In this document: positions 7,955 to 13,221 of the stretch, piece after piece
How the letters are laid out: each line of letters opens with the position of its first letter
Position numbering within the stretch: the stretch's first letter is position 1
Source: Candidatus Aenigmatarchaeota archaeon
GTDB lineage: Archaea > Aenigmatarchaeota > Aenigmatarchaeia > Aenigmatarchaeales > SZUA-1535
Assembly (NCBI GenBank): GCA_015521535.1
Contig: WAOA01000040.1
Coordinates: 1 to 14,977, forward strand
Direction of reading: 5' to 3'
DNA: 14,977 nt
Translations under genes and position numbers: made by a program
The notes under the pieces: model-generated
What the model was told of the DNA's origin: nothing
The model's database searches: none
The model's input: only the letters and a program-made list of their open reading frames with translations

Positions 7955-8066
7955 ATACCAAAGAGGGGGAAGGGTGAACACAATGGGTAGTTGGGAAATA
8001 TCACACATTTTGGTAATATAGCCAACTACCCATTGTGAAGGGAAGGAGATACTTTCCCCTTCATTC
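7955..8066 (-). other. Intron 2 of tRNA-Leu, T-loop (59/60)
   Basis: 112 nt between A59 and T60 of the T-loop. Removal gives a perfect T-arm, which is the main evidence. Near the ends GGGGAA pairs with TTCCCC, and CAAAG (partly exon) with CTTTG. The middle is a perfect 16-bp inverted repeat (7979-7994 with 8022-8037) around a 27-base loop. It contains no useful open frame. Confidence 0.85.
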
Positions 8067-8098
8067 TTTGAACCCAGGAACCCACTAAGGGACAGGAT

Positions 8099-8130
8099 AT
8101 CTCATCTCTTTTCGATACTTAAGGCAGTGC
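8099..8130 (-). other. Intron 1 of tRNA-Leu, anticodon loop (37/38)
   Basis: 32 nt placed after G37. The anticodon loop with the first intron bases (8137-8128, ACTTAAGGCA) is followed almost at once by its perfect complement (8126-8117, TGCCTTAAGT), so the anticodon is sequestered in a hairpin before splicing. The 3' boundary is defined by TGAG pairing with C32-A35, then AT|A. The inner helix of a strict bulge-helix-bulge is not evident. Confidence 0.8.
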
Positions 8131-8175
8131 CTTAAGTCCTGCGCCTTTGGCCAGGCTTGGCTACCCCCGCATTCA

Positions 8176-8949
8176 CTATTTCTTTATTTTTTGGACATCC
8201 TTTTTTAAACTTTTTATTTTTTTCTTAAGTTCTTCTATCGCTGAGATGACTATTCTTTCAGGGGGTAGCCCGCATACACTTTCAACGGTAAATATAAATT
8301 TAGTTTCATCTCCGGAAATCTTTAATTCTGGGTCTACTTTCATACATTCTCCGCAAAGGTCGCAGTCTTCGGCAACAACTAACTTTTTATTCTCGAATTT
8401 TAATGCATTTTTGGAGCAAGCCTCAATCGCTTTCTCACTATTTTTTCCTTCCTTTTCCACAAAAGGAAAGTATCTGTAAAATGCTTTTGCGGCCTGCCAT
8501 TTAGCATGGTTCTTTCCAAAACCTAGAACACCTGTTGCTTCTAACTTAAGTTTTTGGCCATCAAGAAGTTCAACTATAGGCATTTCAGGATAAAGAGGTT
8601 TAACGCTTTCATGCGTCGATTTTAAATCGTCTGCTCTTACTACACAAGGACCTTTTTTATCAAGAGCAAAAACTACTTGGCATTGCATACATCCTTTGCC
8701 TTCGCATGAACAATCTTCCGGGAGATTCAGTTCTTTTGGCTCGAAAACAAAGGGGATTAGCGATAATCTCTGCGCTATTAACTCATCGAAAAGAGCAGAG
8801 TCGTTTTCGTAAAAATCTACTTCCTTTATTGCAAGCACGGGAATCCCGCCAATCATTGTTCTTCTAAGAGCATTTGCAAACTGTGGATTAGAGCCTTCTA
8901 AAATGAATTTAATAACTCTTTCATCTTTTTCTATAATTTTCACCTTCAT
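8176..8949 (-). CDS. rpoD: DNA-directed RNA polymerase subunit D (Rpo3)
   Basis: 257 residues; counterpart of bacterial alpha and eukaryotic Rpb3, which pairs with subunit L to start RNA polymerase assembly. The dimerisation domain is split: residues 1-50 contain NPQFANALRRTMIGGIPVLAI, and the C-terminal part contains FTVESVCGLPPERI. Two cysteine groups lie in the insert. C80, C82, C87 and C90 form a probable small metal-binding loop. C178, C196, C199 and C202 (ACSKNAL, then CDLCGEC) form a ferredoxin-like domain with the four cysteines of a single cluster; the position where ferredoxins have another Cys-Pro is Asp-Pro (206-207). The C-terminus is a Lys-rich helix. The start lies 2 bases after the rps11 stop, with GAGGGT upstream. 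Confidence 0.96.
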   Translation of the reverse strand: MKVKIIEKDERVIKFILEGSNPQFANALRRTMIGGIPVLAIKEVDFYENDSALFDELIAQRLSLIPFVFEPKELNLPEDCSCEGKGCMQCQVVFALDKKGPCVVRADDLKSTHESVKPLYPEMPIVELLDGQKLKLEATGVLGFGKNHAKWQAAKAFYRYFPFVEKEGKNSEKAIEACSKNALKFENKKLVVAEDCDLCGECMKVDPELKISGDETKFIFTVESVCGLPPERIVISAIEELKKKIKSLKKDVQKIKK

Positions 8950-8951
8950 TA

Positions 8952-9350
8952 TTATACCCTCCTTCCTCTTCTTCCTCCCGGTCTTCTACAGGAGTCGTGT
9001 GGAATAGGAGTGACGTCTTCTATTTTACCTATTTTAAGTCCTGCTCTTGCAAGAGCGCGAATAGCAGGTTGCGCTCCTAAACCAGGGGATTTCTGTTTTA
9101 TGCCACCGGGAGCGCGAACTTTTATATGAACTCCTGTTATGCCTTTCGTCAAAGCCTCTTCGGCCGCGCGTTTTGCTGCGAGCATCGCTGGAAACGGATC
9201 GCCGCCTTCCCTATCCTTGTTGGTTATCATGCCAGATGAAACTCTTGAAATAGTCTCGGCTCCGGTGATATCGGTAATATGAACTATCGTAGCATTTCTT
9301 GAAGAGTATATGTGTGCAATACCCCATCGTATTTTTTTCTTTTCACTCAT
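8952..9350 (-). CDS. rps11: Small-subunit ribosomal protein S11 (uS11)
   Basis: 132 residues; part of the 30S platform near the E site and the mRNA exit. Shows WGIAHIYSSRNATIVHITDITG, the GGDPFPAMLAAKRAAEEA helix, VKVRAPGG-type HIKVRAPGG, and the TPIPHDSCRRPGGRRGRRV tail. The ATG at 9350 overlaps the rps4 end by 8 bases and follows GGTGAAGG; a TTG at 9371 is rejected because the usual family start is met at the ATG. Confidence 0.97.
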   Translation of the reverse strand: MSEKKKIRWGIAHIYSSRNATIVHITDITGAETISRVSSGMITNKDREGGDPFPAMLAAKRAAEEALTKGITGVHIKVRAPGGIKQKSPGLGAQPAIRALARAGLKIGKIEDVTPIPHDSCRRPGGRRGRRV

Positions 9351-9852
9351 TTCCTTCACCCTGTTTCGCAACTACCGGCGGATTTTTAGCAAATGGACTC
9401 TTGAAATAGTATCCTATTTTATCTTCCCATTCTCTCCTCACCAACGCTGAAGGAAAGGTAAATCTTTTACCGTTCACTGCGATATGACCGTGAACTATGA
9501 ATTGTCTCGCCTGTTTTAGTGTTGAGGCGAGACCTTTTCTCAATACTACTGTTTGCAATCTTCTTTCAAGCACGTCTTCTACAGTAAGATTCAAAACATC
9601 TTCGAGATTAGCGTCTTTTTCTAAGAGACCGAGGCGGTAAAGTTTACTTAAAAGTTCATTTTTAAGTTTTTCATCCGGATTCGCGAGCAATTCCCTTGCC
9701 CTTCTTCTAAAATTTCTCAAAATAGACTGTGCCTTCCATAATTCGCGCTTCCTTCTCAATCCGTATTTTTCCATTATTTCTTTTTCTTCTTTTATCCTCT
9801 GTGCATCCCATCTTCTTTTAGGTTTTTCAAATTTCGGTCTTTGCCTTCGCAT
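9343..9852 (-). CDS. rps4: Small-subunit ribosomal protein S4 (uS4)
   Basis: 169 residues, normal for archaea; primary 16S rRNA binder of the 30S body. The N-terminal half has PKRRWDAQRIKEEKEIMEKYGLRRKRELW, and the S4 RNA-binding domain (about 100-150) has RRLQTVVLRKGLASTLKQARQFIVHGHIAVNG. Spacing is 6 bases after rps13 and it overlaps rps11 by 8 bases. Nothing is missing. Confidence 0.97.
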   Translation of the reverse strand: MRRQRPKFEKPKRRWDAQRIKEEKEIMEKYGLRRKRELWKAQSILRNFRRRARELLANPDEKLKNELLSKLYRLGLLEKDANLEDVLNLTVEDVLERRLQTVVLRKGLASTLKQARQFIVHGHIAVNGKRFTFPSALVRREWEDKIGYYFKSPFAKNPPVVAKQGEGNE

Positions 9853-9858
9853 ATTTCA

Positions 9859-10428
9859 TCACTTCTTCTTTCTTTGAACTCCAACAGTTCTTCCTTTTCT
9901 AAACGATGATCTGGTTCTCTGGCCGCGAACAGGCAAGCCAAGTTCATGTCTTATACCTCGATATGCTCTTATCTTCTTCAAAAATTCGATATCCTGTCTC
10001 ACACCCATAGTTAAATCGCTTTCAGAAAGGTGCATATCTTCTCCTGTTACAGGATCTTTTCTACGGTTTAACATAAATGCGGGAATACCGTATTTTAAAG
10101 GATTTTTTATTACATCTTCTATTTTTTCGATTTGCTCATCGGTAAGATTTCCTATTCTCATCTCAGGGTCAAGACCGGCAACCAAGGGTATTACAGGAGC
10201 GAGAGATTGACCCACTCCTTTTATGCGAAGCAAGCCATGTCTGAGTTTAAACTTACCTTCTATTGTAGTTTCAAGAATTCTAACTATACCGCGTTCAACT
10301 TTTACTTTCTTCTTTTTCTCTGCCGCAGCCTGCTTTTTTAACTCTTCCAAACGTTTTTTCTCTTCTTCAAGAATTTTCTTTTCCTCTTCCTTTTTCTCAT
10401 CTCTTACTCTACCTTTTTTTCTTCCCAC
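9859..10428 (-). CDS. rps13: Small-subunit ribosomal protein S13 (uS13) with N-terminal extension
   Basis: 189 residues, about 40 more than the usual 148-150 in archaea. The conserved part begins near residue 46 ([27 protein letters not shown]) and includes the [30 protein letters not shown] region that contacts 16S rRNA and the subunit bridge; the basic tail is intact. Residues 1-45 are an added Lys/Glu-rich segment of coiled-coil type. The start is GTG at 10428, supported by GGTGAT about 5 bases upstream; its first base coincides with the last base of the rpl21e stop. The extension cannot easily be an annotation error: there is no later ATG before the conserved part, and the ribosome-binding site serves this GTG. 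Confidence 0.95.
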   Translation of the reverse strand: [189 protein letters not shown]

Positions 10429-10721
10429 TACATCACCTTTACTTCTTTAAGATGTTCTGGGTTTGCAAATATTTGTTTCAATTTATTACCATCACGTATT
10501 TCAACTATATAAGCGTTTCCTCTTTTCCCTATAATTTTTCCAGTAATACCGTGAAATCTGTGAAATGGTCTGCCTTTTTTACTCGAGGGATCTATAACTA
10601 TTGATACATAACTCCCTATTGCAAATTCCTTCAAATACTTCGTTACTTTAAACTTCTCACATTTATCCTTTTTCAGTTTTTTCCGTGTTCTCGCTCTCGG
10701 ACCATGCGATTTCGTTACCAT
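10428..10721 (-). CDS. rpl21e: Large-subunit ribosomal protein L21e (eL21)
   Basis: 97 residues, the usual archaeal size. Shows the SHGPRARTRKKLKK start, the FAIGSYVSIVIDPSSKKGRPFHRFHGITGKIIGKRGNAY SH3-like barrel signature split over residues 34-70, and the NPEHLKEVKV tail. It opens the ribosomal operon. A TATA box at 10751-10759 predicts a short leader of about 8 bases with TGTGAT near the ATG. The stop shares a base with the GTG of rps13. Confidence 0.97.
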   Translation of the reverse strand: MVTKSHGPRARTRKKLKKDKCEKFKVTKYLKEFAIGSYVSIVIDPSSKKGRPFHRFHGITGKIIGKRGNAYIVEIRDGNKLKQIFANPEHLKEVKVM

Positions 10722-10750
10722 AGAATCACAGAATTATTAGCAACCTAAGG

Positions 10751-10759
10751 TTTATAAAT
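10751..10759 (-). promoter_or_regulatory. TATA box of the ribosomal protein operon
   Basis: ATTTATAAA on the minus strand, centred about 34 bases before the rpl21e ATG, giving a leader of about 8 bases. It overlaps the stop codon and last codons of the upstream gene, so that gene's transcript reads into the operon promoter. Confidence 0.5.
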
Positions 10760-11273
10760 ATTTTATGGTATCGAAAAATTTTCTTACATTTTCTGCGAGT
10801 TCCCATCTTAATTTTCCTACTTTATTTATAGCGCCTTTATTTTTAAGAATGCGCATGTTATATTTTTTAATTTCCACACCATATTTTTCGGATAGATATT
10901 TTTTTATTCGGTAAAATTTATCTCCGCATTTCTTTTGGTAAAGATGTAAAAGAATAAGAATATACGGATTTTTACGCTCTACGAGTTCGTTCAACCAGTA
11001 TCTTCTTTCATCTATAGAAGTTTGGAAAAAACACTTTACATCGAGATAACATAAAGGAATTCCGTCTTCATCTTCAAAATTCACCAAGTTATTTTTTCTT
11101 ACTTCTGAAATATATTCATACGGAATTTTTAAAAGTCTAGATATATTTTGTGGGAAAATTTTCTCCTGAAGCATAAGTTCGAGATGTACATCCTCTAATT
11201 CTTTCATTTTTCTTTTTCTTTTAATTATATCCAATAATTTCGTAGAATTATCACTTTTCATCTTTTTTTCCAT
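10752..11273 (-). CDS. Unknown protein with helix-turn-helix-like segment
   Basis: 173 residues, very Lys/Glu/Ile-rich, no membrane helix. I do not recognise a family. Residues about 35-60 (EKIFPQNISRLLKIPYEYISEVRKNN) have the spacing of a helix-turn-helix, and two later helical blocks (a segment with RRYWLNELVERKNPYILILLHLY, and KFYRIKKYLSEKYGVEIKKYNMRILKNKG) could form a winged-helix unit. A DNA-binding role is therefore possible but unproven. The ATG at 11273 is chosen because a TATA box (11294-11304) lies 26 bases upstream, giving a leaderless mRNA; an ATG at 11261 and a TTG at 11291 are alternatives. Its stop lies inside the promoter of the ribosomal operon, so it could read through into or interfere with that operon. 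Confidence 0.75.
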   Translation of the reverse strand: MEKKMKSDNSTKLLDIIKRKRKMKELEDVHLELMLQEKIFPQNISRLLKIPYEYISEVRKNNLVNFEDEDGIPLCYLDVKCFFQTSIDERRYWLNELVERKNPYILILLHLYQKKCGDKFYRIKKYLSEKYGVEIKKYNMRILKNKGAINKVGKLRWELAENVRKFFDTIKYL

Positions 11274-11293
11274 GAAGAAGATAATTAACAAAA

Positions 11294-11304
11294 TTTTATA
11301 TATT
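11294..11304 (-). promoter_or_regulatory. TATA box of the HTH-like gene
   Basis: AATATATAAAA on the minus strand, centred 26 bases before the ATG at 11273. The remaining bases to the tRNA (11305-11460) are AT-rich and show nothing I can name. Confidence 0.5.
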
Positions 11305-11477
11305 TACTCTTCAGTAATTAAAGTAAAAACAACGATGCGGATAAACACTCATAAGAGTTAACTTCATTCTTCATTTAAGAGATAGAAAAAAGTTTCACTT
11401 AATCCCAAGAACTTATTTCTTAACATCTTTATTTAGTAACTCGTAATATTTTGTTTAAAATGGCGCCGGGGGCAGGA

Positions 11478-11528
11478 ATTTCTTTTTGGTGAGGAAGGGT
11501 TGATAAGGGAGGGCGCGGCTCCCTTATC
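11478..11528 (-). other. Intron 2 of serine-type tRNA, T-loop (59/60)
   Basis: 51 nt between A59 and T60. Its first 27 bases (11528-11502) form a perfect 10-bp hairpin, GATAAGGGAG/CTCCCTTATC, around a 7-base GC-rich loop. TTC of the T-loop can pair with GAA before the 3' bulge AT|T, giving a relaxed splice motif. Removal leaves a perfect 5-bp T-stem and TTCAAAT loop. Confidence 0.85.
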
Positions 11529-11564
11529 TTTGAACCTGCGTGCCGCAGAGCGGCACCAGGTCTC

Positions 11565-11676
11565 TTGAAGTAAATACTCCACATCCGCCGCCATTCGGAG
11601 TCAAGCCATAAAGTCATCCCTGTGTCGTTCTCTCAAGCATCGCCCTCTCATTGCAGCATACCTGCTTAACGCTTGA
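11565..11676 (-). other. Intron 1 of serine-type tRNA, anticodon loop (boundaries uncertain)
   Basis: About 112 nt. The anticodon loop and first intron bases (11679-11671, CTCTCAAGC) are perfectly complementary to 11638-11630 (GCTTGAGAG). Later segments ACTCC and GGAGT (around 11602-11576) can also pair. No canonical bulge-helix-bulge could be drawn at 34/35 by eye, so the placement rests on the mature tRNA it yields. Confidence 0.5.
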
Positions 11677-11739
11677 GAGTCTGGCGCGTTAACCGAGCTC
11701 CGCCACCCCGGCATTTAATATAAAGAGTGGTAATAGAGT

Positions 11740-12783
11740 TTAAATTATTTTACCTCTATTCTTATACTTTTTAAAAATTTCGCTGTATTCTTCAAAATCC
11801 TTTCCCAAAACTTCTTTCATTTTTCTCTGAAGAAAATACTCATAGTTTACTAAAGAATCTGGAACCAGTGTAATTATATCTTCCTCTGTTTTTTCTGTGA
11901 TTTTCAGAGCACCCGCAACGTTCGTTCCGGATGAGATACCACCGGGTATTCCGTTTTCCCAAAGTTTTATCATTGTTTCATATGCCTCTTTGTTAGATAT
12001 TTCGATTATTTTATCTGCTATTCGGGTAACTTCTCTGAAGTTTTCGGATTCTCCCTGTTCGCTTCTGTTCCGCAATCCAACCTGCCTACCGTCTTCCGGT
12101 AAAAGTGCAACAAGTTTTGTTTCCGCACCGCTGAAAACACGGCCGTAATAATGGCCCAAAGTGCTGCCGCATGTTCCCAGACCCTGGACTATTACCGCTT
12201 CACCGAGTTCGGAAGTCTCTTCTCCCAAGGTAAGGTTTCCGAAGGGGTTGCCTATTCCGTCGTGCTGATCGAAGTAGATGAAATCTTCGTGAATTTCCGC
12301 TTCTAATTTGGCGTTTGTTATCGGTCTTCCTTTCGCTCTTTTACTCAGCGGGCAGTAGCCCGACTCCGGCACCACTACTACATCTCCTTCAAGTTCTTCC
12401 AGAAGTTTCGGATTTGCATCTATTAAATCCTTTAAAATAAAGTATCTTATCTTCAGGTTACTTCCAACTTTTTTCAAAAATTTCGGTAGGGTTTTGGCGA
12501 AGTTTCCGGAACTCGTTACAGTTACCGTGGTTTTTCCTTTCAGTTCTCCTCTTACATCGTGAAGATAGTAAATCCCAGCAATCGCCCTTATTTTTATATT
12601 TTCTACTTCTGGCTCTAAATCCTCTCTTTTTATATAGATATTTCCATACGGGTTTAACTCCGGAGGGAGTTTCTGTAAAGGTGTGTTACCGTATCCCAAA
12701 CCGTAGAAAAAATTTTCGAAACCCCTCTTGTATTTCTTCCAAAGTTCTTCAAGTTGCGAGACAAAGATGTTCACCCATTTCAT
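11740..12783 (-). CDS. PLP-dependent enzyme, cysteine synthase/threonine synthase-like (fold type II)
   Basis: 347 residues, cytosolic. Order of motifs matches fold type II PLP enzymes: YGNTPL (31-36), IKREDLEP (51-58), the putative PLP lysine Lys64 in NIKIRA, the substrate-binding TSSGN (90-94), a DQHDGIGNPFGN segment, the phosphate-binding glycine loop GLGTCGSTLG (201-210), and GISSGTN (282-288). Cysteine synthases usually have SVKDR at the lysine; NIKIR is different, and the first glycine loop has Cys in place of Gly. The reaction is therefore uncertain: an O-acetylserine, O-phosphoserine, homoserine or other beta-replacement/elimination substrate is possible. GAGGTGA lies directly before the ATG at 12783, unusually close; a GTG at 12774 would have normal spacing and is an alternative start. 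The stop lies 27 bases before the serine tRNA. Confidence 0.9.
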   Translation of the reverse strand: MKWVNIFVSQLEELWKKYKRGFENFFYGLGYGNTPLQKLPPELNPYGNIYIKREDLEPEVENIKIRAIAGIYYLHDVRGELKGKTTVTVTSSGNFAKTLPKFLKKVGSNLKIRYFILKDLIDANPKLLEELEGDVVVVPESGYCPLSKRAKGRPITNAKLEAEIHEDFIYFDQHDGIGNPFGNLTLGEETSELGEAVIVQGLGTCGSTLGHYYGRVFSGAETKLVALLPEDGRQVGLRNRSEQGESENFREVTRIADKIIEISNKEAYETMIKLWENGIPGGISSGTNVAGALKITEKTEEDIITLVPDSLVNYEYFLQRKMKEVLGKDFEEYSEIFKKYKNRGKII

Positions 12784-12945
12784 TCACCTCACAAAATAGT
12801 TTTTAGAAGCATCTCTATCTTGAGTAAATCGAAAAAAAACAAGAATGAATTTTAAAATTATTTACAAAGACAAACATAATCATTCATAAATCCGATCATA
12901 AATAATTTATTATAAATTTCAAATTTATAAATCTTCGGTTTATTT

Positions 12946-13047
12946 ATGGAGACCGTTCGTATAACCGCGGATTATCGCAAAAAACACGTAGTAAAAACAA
13001 AAGCCAGCGAATCTAATCTTCGACCGAGAAAAAGCGGTCTCGTGTGA
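12946..13047 (+). CDS. Possible 33-residue basic microprotein
   Basis: An ATG-to-TGA frame encoding a basic, polar peptide beginning METVRITADYRKKH and ending RPRKSGLV. It stands out as the only GC-richer stretch in an AT-rich gap, and TATAAA at 12911-12916 is about 30 bases upstream, compatible with a very short leader. There is no ribosome-binding site. The same block could instead be a small RNA, because its ends (GAGACCG and CGGTCTC) are complementary. No family is recognised. Composition and promoter position are the only support. Confidence 0.3.
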   Translation: METVRITADYRKKHVVKTKASESNLRPRKSGLV

Positions 13048-13175
13048 ATTCTTTTTAAAGAAACTATTTTCAGATCATCTTAGCACTCTCATTGATACGA
13101 TAATATCAGGATAAGAAAAATGAATGCCGCACTGCTAATAAACTTTGTTATACTTATCTGATACTGTCTATCTCT

Positions 13176-13203
13176 AAAATAATAAAAATAAAAAACCAAA
13201 AAG
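13176..13203 (-). terminator. T-rich transcription end downstream of ftsZ
   Basis: On the minus strand, starting about 19 bases after the ftsZ stop, runs of T (TTTTTGGTTTTTTATTTTTA and onward) match the oligo-T tracts at which archaeal RNA polymerase stops. There is no strong preceding hairpin, which archaea do not require. Confidence 0.45.
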
Positions 13204-13221
13204 ATGGGGGTGGCACGAGCA

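Larger units (their letters stand above)
7938..8170 (-). tRNA. tRNA-Leu(UAA) with two introns (anticodon loop and T-loop)
   Basis: Exons are 8170-8131, 8098-8067 and 7954-7938, giving an 89-nt mature class II tRNA with encoded CCA. The acceptor stem GCGGGGG/CCCCCGC is perfect, the discriminator is A as expected for leucine, the anticodon stem is CAGGA/TCCTG around loop CTTAAGA (anticodon TAA), the long variable arm is CCC-TTAGT-GGG, and the T-stem CTGGG/CCCAG encloses TTCAAAT. Intron 1 (8130-8099, 32 nt) is at the canonical 37/38 site; a 4-bp helix CTTA/TGAG followed by the 3' bulge ATA fits part of a bulge-helix-bulge. Intron 2 (8066-7955, 112 nt) interrupts the T-loop after A59. The gene lies 5 bases after the rpoD stop and 14 bases before rpl18e, within the operon, so it must be cut out of the mRNA. 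Confidence 0.93.
11461..11712 (-). tRNA. Serine-type tRNA with two introns; anticodon probably CGA
   Basis: The acceptor stem GCCGGGG/CCCCGGC is perfect, the discriminator is G (serine-type in archaea), CCA is encoded, and a long variable arm TGCCGC-TCT-GCGGCA shows a class II tRNA. The T-stem GCAGG/CCTGC encloses TTCAAA | intron | T. The anticodon region is less certain. The 5' half reads CCAGA-CT-C and the 3' half GAGA-CCTGG; joining them at 34/35 gives loop CTCGAGA (anticodon CGA, Ser) with one A31-C39 mismatch and an 89-nt mature tRNA. Exons would be 11712-11677, 11564-11529 and 11477-11461. Unspliced reading gives CTC (Glu), which does not fit the variable arm or G73. Body and T-loop intron are secure; exact boundaries of the anticodon intron, and so the isoacceptor, are inference. 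Confidence 0.85.
12784..13221. other. 438-bp gap between PLP gene and ftsZ
   Basis: Strongly AT-rich on both flanks. Contents I can point to: a GC-richer block at 12946-13047 holding a possible small ORF; the pair GAGACCG (12949-12955) and CGGTCTC (13035-13041), which could close an RNA stem; a near-perfect inverted repeat 13104-13115/13153-13163; and a T-rich termination tract behind ftsZ. Neither tRNA nor rRNA is seen. Confidence 0.6.

Noticed and set aside
11429..11617. 62-residue minus-strand frame
   Set aside because: It lies across the serine-type tRNA exons and introns; an artefact of an RNA gene.
11600..11660. C/D-box guide RNA inside the serine-type tRNA intron (GGGATGA, TTGA)
   Set aside because: Box D would be TTGA instead of CTGA, and no guide match to the tRNA was found.
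11565..11690. Reading the serine-type tRNA as tRNA-Glu(CTC) without an anticodon intron
   Set aside because: Long variable arm and G73 exclude Glu, and no 3' anticodon strand follows within reach.
12946..13047. MITE bounded by GAGACCG/CGGTCTC
   Set aside because: Only 7-bp ends and no flanking duplication.
13120..13161. 13-codon plus-strand frame
   Set aside because: Too short, no signals.
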